Of a DNA stretch of 64,000 nucleotides, positions 33,895 through 44,607 are shown one piece after another. A program made the position numbers and the translations under genes. This DNA comes from Bos javanicus. Lineage: Eukaryota > Chordata > Mammalia > Artiodactyla > Bovidae. The stretch covers positions 35,320,537-35,384,536 of the forward strand of contig NC_083868.1 in the NCBI RefSeq assembly GCF_032452875.1. Reading direction: 5' to 3'. The stretch's first letter is position 1; each line of letters opens with the position of its first letter. The notes beneath the pieces were generated by a model that saw nothing but the letters and a program-made list of their open reading frames with translations, searched no databases and was not told where the DNA came from.

Positions 33895-34372
33895 TATAGT
33901 TGATAAAGAAGATGTGGTTCATATTTACAAAGGAATACTACTCAGCCATACACAGAACAAAATAATTCCATTTGCAGCAACGTGGATGTAACTAGAGATT
34001 ATCATACTAAGTTAAGTCAGAAAGACAAATACTATATGATATTACTCATACGTGGAATAAAAATATGGCACAAGTGAATTTACCTACGAAACAGAAACTG
34101 ATTCATAGAAAGACTTGTGGTTGCCAAGGCAGAGGGGAGAGGGAGAGGAAAGGACTGGAGTTTGGGGTTGGTAGACAGAAACTATTACATTAAAATGGAT
34201 AAACAACAAAGTCTTAATATGTAGCACAGAAAACTATTTTCAATATCCTGTGATAAACTATAATGGGAAAGAATATAAAAAAGAATGTATAGATGTGTTT
34301 GTGTCATTTTGCTCTGTAACAGAGATTGGCATAACTCTGTAAATCAACTATACTTCAATAAAAATAAAAATA
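33895..34372 (+). mobile_element. L1 LINE 3' fragment
   Basis: End of L1 ORF2 (gataaagaagatgtggttc, then gaatactactcagccat, then gagattatcatactaagtta) and 3' UTR, ending in an A-rich tail (ttcaataaaaataaaaataa). An older L1 type. Confidence 0.85.
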
Positions 34373-34941
34373 AACTGTCGGTTTTGTTTTAACTCATTAC
34401 TCTCCAAACAAAAATCTCTAAAATAGAAGGAATTTTATTTTTAACATATTGAAGCCATATTTTATGGTACTGGCTTTGTGAACAGTGTCATAGAGATGTG
34501 TTGTAGAGCTGTAATGGACCAAGAAAAGACATGACCCCTTATGTCAAGAAGCATATCATTTTGGAGGGAAATTATCTTAGGAAATCAAGGCCTAGGGAAG
34601 TAAAACTATAATTAAGACTGTAAGGCTACATATGAGGGAAAATGAATGGCACAACAGATATAGAAGAGAATAGGTCTTGTCCTTCCCTCTCAACAGATGC
34701 TCTGTGAATATTTGTTGAGTTGCATTGAGTGTTTTAACTTGGATAGCAGCTTCTTCTCTGGGAAAAAAATAAGTCAACATTGTCAGTAAATATTCTGCAG
34801 ACTTGGACCTAATTGTGGATATTTTTTAAAATACTTAAATGTAAAATGAGTCTGGAAAGACATTTGGGTGGTATGCATTTATTCTAAAAACTTTATGTTA
34901 AAATACATATTACATTAATACACAGGAAAAATTTCTACCTT
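34373..34941. other. Unique sequence
   Basis: No recognised gene or repeat. Confidence 0.45.
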
Positions 34942-34954
34942 CAATAATTTTCTA

Positions 34955-35174
34955 GGGAGCTTCACAGGTGGCACTACTGGTAAAGAACCCACCCGCCAAT
35001 GAAGGAGACACAACATGGGTTCGATCCCTGGGTTGGAAAGATCCCCTGGAGAAAGGCATGGCAACCCACTGCACTATTCTTGTCTGGAGAATTCCATGGA
35101 CAGAGGAGCCTAGAGGGTTACAGTTCATAGGGTCACAAAAAGTTGGACATGCTGAAGTGACTTAGCACACAGCA
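34955..35174 (+). mobile_element. Bov-tA SINE
   Basis: Sense Bov-tA (gggagcttcacaggtggcac to ctgaagtgacttagcaca) with a 13-base TSD (caataattttcta) at 34942-34954 and 35175-35187. Confidence 0.95.
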
Positions 35175-35204
35175 CAATAATTTTCTAAGTATTTTATCAG
35201 AAGT

Positions 35205-35420
35205 TTTCTCATCTGTAACAGTGATTTTATGCATCAACCTGGGTAGGACATGATGCTCAAATATATTTGGGCAAGCACTAGTCTGATATTGCTGTGAAGT
35301 TAATTTCTAGATAAGTTTAACATTCAAATCAGTAGCCTATGAATAAAGCAGAGTAGCCTCGTAATATAGCCTCATACAGTCAGTTGAAATAAATGGTTCT
35401 TACATTAAACTACCAGTGTT
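35205..35420 (+). mobile_element. Possible MLT2-type (ERVL) LTR fragment
   Basis: The order 'catcaacctgggtaggaca', 'tatttgggcaagcactagt', 'taacattcaaatcagtagcc', 'agcctcatacagtcagttga' follows the 5' part of MLT2-like LTRs as I remember it. Diverged. Confidence 0.5.
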
Positions 35421-36505
35421 GAATGACTGCAATCACACCCTAACACTCCTCTCCTGTCTAAAATAGGTCCTAAGTGAAAAGAGAATGACATCCCCCAAAG
35501 AAGAGAAAATTCTGCCTTTAGTCTCCAACATTAGCTCTTCCCTAACCACGTTAGGTCTTCCCTGCAACATTAGGTCTCCCAACTGCTAGCCTACTCTGCT
35601 GACTTTGAACTTGCACAATGAATAAAATATATACACATACAAATTTTAGCTTTTGTTTCTCTGGTAAACCACAATTTAAATCATTTTACAAAGCTAATAA
35701 AGTATCATAAAAATTGACTGTTCAAAGGAAGATTCATCTCAAAGCTTTGACAGAAAGCACAGAAGAGACATGGAGATCAATAAAGAACTATCACTGTGAC
35801 CATAGGATTATTATCTTGAACTGTGGTGCTTGGAATATTCTTTTGCAGAGAGAACGCTACCAAATCCCATAAACGCAAGCTGTCTGGGCTGTAGACTCAG
35901 AAATGAATTAAACCTCGTCTCAGTATTTATTGGTTGCATGTGTTAAATAAAGCATATAAGCTCTCTGTAACACAGGCTCATCAATTTAAAAGTGCAATTG
36001 ACTTTAAAACTATATATAATAATAAAAATAAGCAGCTACATTCCTATCCATAGGAAAATACGGTGTTTCAGTTAATTTTTACTGGATATTTTATTTCTTC
36101 CAAATGTGAAGGGATTCTTGGAATCTTTTGGAAAGGTTGTTGTGTCATTTCAATTCGATGATTGTATTACTGAAGAAATATTTCCTTGGTTTATAGGCTT
36201 CCTAGGGTCAAGTGAGAATTAATATCTTAATATGTTACTGAGCTATTTGCTCAGTGATTAACATAAGTCAAGGTAAACAATAAATGTTTATTATTGTTCA
36301 TGGCTGTGGCAGAGAACATGTTCACCAAAAATTTCTTCCCACATTTCTCCATGTTCTTGCAGCTTGATAGAATCATGTGAATAGTTGGAGCCAATTAGAT
36401 ATAAGAAAGAGGAACATGTTTAATTTCCAAAATGAATTCACCAAAAAAAAAAAAAAAAAAGTTGGAAAGACTAAATGTTCCAGATGTTGCAACTTCAAGA
36501 TGTAA
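35421..36505. other. AT-rich unique sequence
   Basis: No gene recognised. An A18 run lies at about 36443-36460, without a recognisable element upstream of it. Confidence 0.4.
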
Positions 36506-37048
36506 ACAGTTCAGTTCAGTTCAGTTCAGTCACTCAGTCGTGTCTGACTCTTTGCGACCCCATGAATCGCAGCGCGCCAGGCCGCCCTGTCCATCACCAA
36601 CTCCCAGAGTTCACTCAAACTCATGTCCATTGAGTTGGTGATGTCATCCAGCCATCTCATCTTTTGTTATCTCCTTCTCCTCCTGCCCCCAATCCTTCCC
36701 AGCATCAGGGTCTTTTCCAATGAGTCAACTCTGCATGAGGTGACCAAAGTATTGGAGTTTCAGCTACAGCATCAGTCCTTCCAATGAACACCCAGGACTG
36801 ATCTCCTTTAAGATGGACTGGTTGGATCTCCTTGTAATCCAAGGGACTCCCAAGAGTCTTTTCCAACACCACAGTTCAAAAGCATCAATTCTTTGGTGCT
36901 CAGCTTTCTTCACAGTCCAACTCTCACATCCATACATGACCATTGGAAAAACCATAGCCCTGACTAGACAGGCCATTGTTGGCAAAGTAATGTCTGCTTT
37001 TTAATATGCTATCTAGGTTGGTCATAACTTTCCTTCCAAGGAGTAAGC
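36506..37048 (-). mobile_element. BovB LINE, 5'-truncated, minus
   Basis: Complement of the last roughly 540 bases of BovB. The ACTGA-type tail (four units) is at the left. No TSD identified. Confidence 0.93.
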
Positions 37049-38042
37049 TGGGTTCTAGAACAGCTAAAAGGAGTAGAGATCCCTTGTCAACAACTACAGT
37101 TAGTGTGAAATATTTCTTGGATGAAGCCTCTGAGGTTGGATGATCTTAGCCTGAATATCCTGTTTGGTTTAAAAGAATGATATACCAAGCTTACCCTACA
37201 ATAAGAATAATCAGTGACATTCCCAGAAACCAGATTCCAAAAAACCATCAAGTAAAATATGTTGAATGATCTACATAACTTGCACTAAGACAAAATAATA
37301 AGATGAATCACATTAAAAAGAGTGTTTTCTTTTTAACATTTTGTTTGTACATTTGTTTTTGAAGTTTGACTTTCAGGAAATTTATATACTTTTTACTACA
37401 GATAAAATTTATTTTAAAACTCTTTATAGTAGGTTTAATTATTTTTAGGGACACTAACATGTATTAAAAGGGCTTGGTGTTTTTAGTTAGAGAGCACATT
37501 TTAATATTCAAGATAAATCCTTTTATCTGAACAAATTTATAAATTTAGGTTCAGAAAGTTGTAATACCATTTCCACTGTCACTCAAATGTGACTGCAGAT
37601 TGGGATTCTGTCAGTATTTGAAGAGCATTATTCTTCAATTATCAGAATGTTTAGATAATGAAATGGTAATAGAATAGGGTTTTTAAAAATCAGTTTCAAT
37701 ATCTCTGATGATACTTAGAAGAATAGTTCAAGTACCAGTAAAACAACTTTCATAATTATAATACTAGTGATGCATAGAACTGTGACTGGAACACATTGGA
37801 ATGCTAGACCGTTGTCAATGAGCTTCATCATATTTAATATCATGAACTAAGTCAATCACATATTTTCTCATTGAAAGGATAAATCATGTTTAAATTCCCC
37901 AAAGTAAATTTCCTTTAAAGTTTAGAGGAGAGTATATTTAGACCTAAGGAAAAATATTCAGAAATATATTAACTCCCTATACTTTCTTGAGATTATAATG
38001 TTGAACTATATTTCTGACAATAGTCATTCTAAATGTTAGTTT
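37049..38042. other. AT-rich unique sequence
   Basis: No recognised gene or repeat. Confidence 0.45.
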
Positions 38043-38055
38043 AAAAATGCATTTC

Positions 38056-38216
38056 GCCCTGGTGGCGCCGGACTCTCCTTCCTGGTCCTGCGGGGCAGGG
38101 ACCATCCGCGGGGCGACGAGGGAGGGCGCCGCGCCATACCGGCCCAGGGGCCCCCGGCCTGACCCCATGGCCCTGGTCACAGTAAGCCGCTCGCCCCCAG
38201 AAAAAAAAAAAAAAAA
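38056..38216 (+). pseudogene. SSH3: Retrocopy of the 5' end of SSH3 mRNA with poly(A)
   Basis: A 145-base GC-rich island in AT-rich DNA, ending in A16 (38201-38216) and flanked by a 13-base TSD (aaaaatgcatttc) at 38043-38055 and 38212-38224. The TSD and A-tail mark L1-mediated retroposition. The last 33 coding bases (38167-38199) translate to Met-Ala-Leu-Val-Thr-Val-Ser-Arg-Ser-Pro-Pro. From memory this is the start of slingshot phosphatase 3 (SSH3); the SSH family shares the Met-Ala-Leu-Val-Thr start. SSH phosphatases dephosphorylate cofilin; none of the catalytic part is here. The preceding 111 bases would be 5' UTR. The poly(A) begins after codon 11 with no polyadenylation signal, so the source was a short 5' RNA fragment. 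It is non-functional as a gene. Confidence 0.75.
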
Positions 38217-38224
38217 TGCATTTC

Positions 38225-38850
38225 AAGGAACTTACTTTGGTTTGCAATAATCTAGTTAGTCACAGCTAGTTATTTTCAACAAGTTACCTACATTAATAAT
38301 AACACTGGAAATGGGGACCTAAAACATCACTTACAGTCAAGAAATGTTCAGTTAAAAAGATGAAATATTCTTTTCATAAAAATTTTCGTATAATCTCAAC
38401 TCATTCTACAAAGGTAATAGAGAAAGTAAAGTAACAAAGACTAATATGAAAAAAATCTTTTGAGATAAACAATGCCAAAATTATTTTCAATAAGACCTAT
38501 ATCCATTAATGAAATATCTGACAAGTTAGACTCAACACATTGAGAAGAAACTTGCAAAAAGTCAAGTTTTAAAGACAAAAATCAAAAGCAGGATGACTTG
38601 CACAGACACTGTGTGTGGTTAGCTCTAAGTAGTGTGCATTTATTAATTCGGTGACAATTTAAAGATACTACCTGCAGAAACAGTAATATTTTATATGTGA
38701 ATAGCATTTTCTGTTCTCCAAAATATAGGCTATGAATTACTTATTAATCAGGAGAAATATATTAATATATACAGCCACTAAGCCATAAAAGTGAATTTTT
38801 ATAAAGATTCTACAATGCAATTATATATGGCTCAGCACATAAAATACTGA
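38225..38850. other. AT-rich unique sequence
   Basis: No recognised gene or repeat. Confidence 0.45.
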
Positions 38851-38851
38851 G

Positions 38852-39046
38852 AGTAAAAGTGTTAGTCATTCAGTTGTGCCCAACTCTTGGTGACCCCATG
38901 GACTGTAGCCCACCTTGCTCCTCTTTCCATGAAATTCTCCAGTCAAAAATGCTGGAGTCAGTAGTCATTCCCTCCTCCAGGGATCTTCTCCACCCAATGA
39001 TCAAACCTGGCTCTCCTACACTGCAGGCAGATTCTTAATAGCTAAT
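38852..39046 (-). mobile_element. Bov-tA SINE, minus
   Basis: Complement of a diverged Bov-tA (gtgttagtcattcagttgtg to cactgcaggcagattctta). Flanking cataaaata repeats are consistent with a TSD. Confidence 0.9.
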
Positions 39047-39444
39047 CATAAAATATTAAGATAAATTATATATGACAATAAGAATGTAACTACTTTAAGC
39101 TGTGTACTTATAGACTGAAGAACTGATATTAGAACTTAACTATTGCTTTAAAAGAAATGTGAACTTATTAGACGGAATAAAATGAAAATTTCATTCATGT
39201 CCAAGTCCCACCCATGAGACAAGGGCTGATAGGTTATTCTGGCCCAGGAAGATTTTCCCTAATTTAGGGAAGAATAGTTTTTCCTCATAATTTAAAAAAA
39301 ATAATCAAGCTTGGGGAAATCACCTGTGCTAAATCAAAAATCACAAAATATAGTCAAAGTAAGAGTATGTAAAGCTAATTATTTGGTGTCTAGAAAATCA
39401 GAAGAAGTAATGAGATTTTTTAAATATGGGGCCAGTTCATTCAG

Positions 39445-39662
39445 TTCATTTAAGCCCTGAAATGTGGTTCAAATGGTAAAGAATCTGCCTGCAATGCAAG
39501 AGACCTGGGTTCTATCCCTGGATTAGGAAGGTCCTCTGGAGAAGGAAATGGCAGCCCACTCCAGTATTCTTGCCTGGAGAATTCCATGGATACAGGAGCC
39601 TGGAAGGCCCTAGTCCATGGGATTGCAAAGAGTCAAACATGATTAAGTGACTAACACACCCA
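39445..39662 (+). mobile_element. Bov-tA SINE
   Basis: Sense Bov-tA with a diverged head, ending gattaagtgactaacac. A 12-base TSD (cagttcattcag) lies at 39433-39444 and 39663-39674. Confidence 0.94.
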
Positions 39663-39674
39663 CAGTTCATTCAG

Positions 39675-41722
39675 GGTGGTCTTAATAAAAAGGACTAAGA
39701 TCTTAAGACTTCTTATACATGTAGAGTAAAAAGCAGTTGCTTCAAAGATGAAGCTGACATAATCATACTGACCTTTCCTTACAAGTCTAAGGAATAAGAA
39801 AGAAAGAGAATTTGGTACGCTTTCCTATTTTATATATCTTGAGCTCCTATGAAATGAATCCATGTCTGATTCATGTCTCTCTCCTGAGATCTAAGTTCAA
39901 GGATCAAGAAAAAAGTTGGAGTAACCATATCTCCAAACACTCTGAGTGTAACTTGAATTAATGGTACCATGTCTTTGGAGTACTACAACTAGAAAGCTAT
40001 GTAATTTAACTTTCATAATTGTATTACTCTTGTCCTCAGCCTCTACCTTGGATGATCAGGTTCATTACTTACTGGGGTTATCAAACCTACTTTTCTGAAG
40101 GGTCTGATTTCCTAAGGCCTGTCTTTTATAGGTTTTATGTTATCTTCTGTTGATCTTTACTATGAAATACAGAAGTAATAAGATGCACCCTAGGAATCCC
40201 TTCAATTCCATACATATTTCTTCCTGTGACAAATTATTAGCAATCTATTTTCCCCTACATTTTGTAACCATCCTTTTTTATCTCTGATGGTTCAGCAGAA
40301 TGAGGAGCTCAAAATAGCCAGGTGTTAGTCTCTACTTCCAGTATAAGCAAATAATTATATCCCTTGGATCAAAATATTCCTGTATTAGGAACTAAGATAA
40401 CTAGCAAAACAGCATCCACAAGTTTACATGAAGGCAAAGCAAAACCTTACAAGTATGTTTTTTGTTGCAAGGAAATCAAAACACATACCACAAGGAACCC
40501 ATGTACTTCTAGTATACATGTAGTATTTACTAGAGAAGTATACATAGCATTTGTTGGAGAATAACTCACAAGGGAGAAGTAGCACAGTGCACACTGTCTC
40601 CTGAACTATCGTTTCAGAACTTAGGCATGGTGGAGATGGTCTGAATGCATGCTGGTCACTGTTCAACCAAAGAGGGCCTGCAGGACGAGGAGGAGGATGA
40701 ATGACTGGGAGAGCATTCCAAGACGGCAAACAAGCCCAAGACCAGACTGTATTGCAGATTCACAGGTGAGCCTTAGAAAAGATAGGAAAAGTCTAGTTTC
40801 ATTAAGAAACAAAAAATATGTCAGGATACCTCTGGGCTCAATTAGAATGTCATAGGGGATGCATAAAAATCAGGGCACTCAGTGCCCTGGGGAAAGTCTT
40901 GCATGCCAGAAATGTGCATATAAGTTAAAGGCCTTCTTGTCTCTGTATTGGCTCTTAGCACTAGGAGTCAGATCTTTGAAAAAAGGGGGAGAGAAAATCT
41001 AGACTTGACTCTTACTGAATTTATCACGTTTATTCTTATCTTGTCAAGTATAATATGAAGGGTCTCTCCAACTTCTCTTAGTTCCCAGACCAGTGAACTC
41101 TATAACATTAGCACCATGTCACTATTTCAGAGCAAGTCCAGCAAAGTCTGTAAAACAGCACAAACAACCTCAGAGGTGTTATCTCCCAGGTGGCCCTCAC
41201 ATTGAATCTTTGGTCATTCCACTATTCGGCTGGATCAGCCAGTACATGAGTTAAGTACATTTGGTGGATGTGGATTACTGTCTTCTCTCACACTGAAATA
41301 GGTTTTCTCAGTTATAAGTAATGAGGTGTGGGATGTATGATCGAGAGTAAGGTGCTCTGAAATTGTATGGATTATGGTGCTGGAGGAGGAACCAATGTGG
41401 ACGCTAAGACAATCTGCTTATGAAATATGTTATCTATTTTTATGAAAACAAATTTTGGGTTTTATACTGTGCCCCAGGCCCTGCAAGTCTGCACACAGGT
41501 CCCTCACTGATAGCCCTCCCTACTGAATGTTGCCCCATCAGGGGTGCGATTCCCATAGATAATGTGTCTGTGACTGGTCTTTCCTTCTTTATGTGGTCTA
41601 TAATTGAATGTGCAGAAGATATTCAACCAACCCTCAGGTCTTCAGGATGAATTGCCCTGTATATAGGTATAGATTCAGCGTGTCCATGGGACAGGTTAGT
41701 TCAAGGTCTTCCAAATTTGTCA
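39675..41722. other. Unassigned sequence
   Basis: No gene or young repeat. Frames of 60-101 codons (40364-40855, 41420-41793) overlap in different phases with no domain. Parts may be decayed LTR-retroelement interior, not assignable by eye. Confidence 0.35.
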
Positions 41723-41726
41723 TTTT

Positions 41727-41814
41727 GGATGGACGGGGAGGCCTGGCTTGCTGCAGGCCATGGAGTCGCAAAGAGTTGGACACAACTGAGTGACTGAACT
41801 GAACTGAACTGAAG
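41727..41814 (+). mobile_element. BovB LINE 3' tip (about 88 bases)
   Basis: The end of BovB (ggatggacggggaggcctgg, caaagagttggacacaactg) with a three-unit ACTGA tail. Near-repeats tgtcatttt / tgttatttt flank it. Confidence 0.88.
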
Positions 41815-43655
41815 TCTGTTATTTTCTTCATCTACTTTACCGAACTATGTAGTTTTCAGGAACTGGGAATATAACCAAAGGATAGATTCAATAGGCTTTC
41901 TTTGAAATAGACTTGGGCCAAACCTCTATTTACTGGTCACCATAAGCTTCAGTGAATCATCGTGGCATTTCAGGTCCACAGGGATTAAGGTCAACTCACA
42001 GTCAGTGTCTGGGGTTTTTCTCTTTCTCCAGCAGAGTCACAGACAAAATGACTATTTACCCTACTGGCTGGTGTTTAGAGGATGCCTTACAGTCTGTACA
42101 CGTAACTGTTGCAAGACCCTCCTTAAGAGGGCCTGGTCGCTTCTTCAGTCAAGGGGTTCTGGTTTATAGATGACGTAGCGTAGAGAAATTGGGTGGGAGA
42201 ACATCTTATGGCAATGATGAAAGATTTTGTTCCCCATATTTGTATTTTATTATATTTTTTCCTAGGACCCGGTAATCAATCAGCCATGCCCCAGATCCCT
42301 AGACTTTAAAACACGTTGAATAGCAGTTGCTCTTATCTCTGATGGTTAAGTACTGTCAGCTGGCTTCTGTCACTCTGGGATTTTATCATTCCCATTAAAA
42401 TCATGTAGATTAATTCAGTGGCAGATTCTGCCATCATACCCAGTCTATTCATGACAGCTAACACCAAGTTTGAAAGGATTCTGCTTCTCCCTTCATAATG
42501 CATTTCCTAATGCCCCAGGGTTGGGAGTGTTTTCTGTAACTTTCAGTTAACATTGTCAAAAGGAGAGAAAGCAAATTGCATATGGTAATTTTATAGTAAC
42601 ATCACTAGATTAAGCCTGTTGGATTCCTTCCTCTAAATGATTACAGGGAAACTCTGGCATCTTGACCTCATAAAACATAGCCCTTTGTGGAATCCATGCT
42701 TTAGTCAGTCAACCAAGCAAACGGTTCGTCATTTCCAGCTGAGTTAGTCCATTAAATCCTGCATCTGATAGATACAGCCTACTTAATTTTCTATTCTCTT
42801 AGTCCATCACGCTCAACGTCAATTCACGTACATGATTCTTAGCTTTCACATGGTAAATATAAGCAATTCCTTTGCATCTGTGTGCTCTGTAAGCCTCCTT
42901 CTCCCAAAATAATTATAATTCTCCCCCTGGGTTTTATTGGTAACCCAATAAATGACTCCAGTTTTAGAAGTATGATGTGGGTATTTTATGAAAGAAGGCT
43001 AATTTCCTCCAAAAGAGGAAGGGAGTTGTTTCAACTGGCAAATGAATTGGGGGGCTCAATTATGGGATTTATTAAATTTTGGAGGCCCAGGGTTTCCAGC
43101 TTTCTCTGAGAACACACAAATATTTCTGTCCATGTCTGAGGAAATCATTCCTTCCTCATTAATAAAACTGGTAAAGTTTCCTGTCCAACTTCCTTTAAAT
43201 TCCTCCAAACTGTACCATAAGACTTTAATCCTGATCTTCAACCATGTCTACAAATTTAAAAATCCATTTAATACTGTTATGATGTTCTTTGGTTTTTATC
43301 AGAATTTTGAGCTAAGAGTTCAAAATTTTGAGTTAACCTTTTTCTTTTTTTTTGGAAAGGCCTTCAATGCTGTTTCAAATACAATACAATACAATTTCAA
43401 TTACAATATTTATAACCATTATTGCCATGGTGGACAAGTTCAGCAGTTTGTTTAGTTCTTAGAGCCCTAATACTTCAAATAGTTTTGATGCTATCGCATA
43501 CCATGGATTACTAAAAGTCCCCTTTTTTGCCTGCAAAAATGTCATTCTTACATTTATGCTCTAACACGTGAACAACTCTAAGCCCCATCCTTTCTTGAGG
43601 GTTTGTTTCCTAGGACTATTCCTTATAGGTAAAATTGTCTCTGCCACATTTCAAC
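41815..43655. other. Unassigned sequence
   Basis: No gene or young repeat recognised. The 137-codon frame at 43042-43455 is low-complexity Phe/Asn-rich towards its end, and I regard it as chance. A short repeated acaat motif lies near 43380. Confidence 0.35.
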
Positions 43656-43660
43656 CAGGT

Positions 43661-43939
43661 AAAGGCAATGGCAACCCACTCCAGTACTCTTGCCTGGAAA
43701 ATCCCATGGATGGAGGAGCCTGGTAGGCTGCAGTCCATGGGGTCGATAGGAGTCGGACATGACTGAGCAACTTCACTTTATTTTTTCACTTTCATGCCTT
43801 GGAGGAGGAAATGGCAACCCACTCCAGTGTTCTTGCCTGGAGAATCCCAGGGACGGGGGAGCCTGGTGGGTTGCCATCTATGGGGTTGCACAGAGTCGGA
43901 CACGACTGAAGCAACTTAGCAGCATCAGTAGCAGCAGCA
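43661..43939 (+). mobile_element. BOV-A2 SINE (dimer)
   Basis: Two units with linker and an interrupted (GCA)n tail. No TSD seen. Confidence 0.94.
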
Positions 43940-44600
43940 AACAGAAATCACGCTGGGTCCTCAAAGCAAACTGAATGCAAGATACTGGTTTCATGTTGAT
44001 GGAAGAGCTAAGGATATGGTGAAACAAACCAGAGGTTAGTAACAATAGGAAGCCACTTTCCTCTGTAACTGGGAATCAGTATCTTAATACTCCCTTAGGA
44101 GCCTGAGGCAAGGGTACCCAGCATTACCTGGAAGTATGGCAGGAATGGAGGCCATAGAGAAGCCATAGTCATCTCTGGAGACATAGCTGCTGCCAGAGAT
44201 CTTATTCAAAGTAGAGCAGGAAAGGGAGAAATATCCCAACTTCTCCCAAACTCCTGGTTTCATTCCTCATTCTCCTGGCATTGCTGGGGGTCACTCCTCC
44301 TACGATACTGAGTGAAATACTGGAGAGTTTAGAAAGAGATCTGAGAGCAAACAATCTCTACAAATAAACAAACGCTGTTGTCCTTTCTAGAACAGAGCAA
44401 TTCACTTAGGAGGAGAAAATATTTCCCCCTCCACCTTGGAGTGAACTGCTCTGGTTACACTGAGCAATTATCACTGCATAGTGAAAAGGGCATCAACCCC
44501 CTGCAGATAATCTACCTAGAATTAGAAAGAAGGAAAGAGAAAGAAAACCAACTAAGTATACATTAGGACGTTGACCAGGAGTAAGAAATGGAGGGGAAAT
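43940..44600. other. Unassigned sequence
   Basis: Moderately GC-balanced, with no recognised gene. May be an old LTR remnant, not assigned. Confidence 0.35.
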
Positions 44601-44607
44601 AAGCATT

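Noticed and set aside
38056..38216. CpG-island promoter of a local gene
   Set aside because: The GC-rich block is only 145 bases and is bounded by a TSD and poly(A), so it is an inserted RNA copy. It is not an in-place promoter, although residual activity cannot be excluded.
42140..42180. Retroviral-type RT motif (Phe-Ile-Asp-Asp) on the plus strand
   Set aside because: The surrounding frame has stops on both sides and no other RT motif in order, so it is a chance match.
43042..43455. 137-codon plus-strand frame
   Set aside because: The Phe/Asn-rich end arises from AT-rich, partly repetitive sequence. It has no domain and no splice context.
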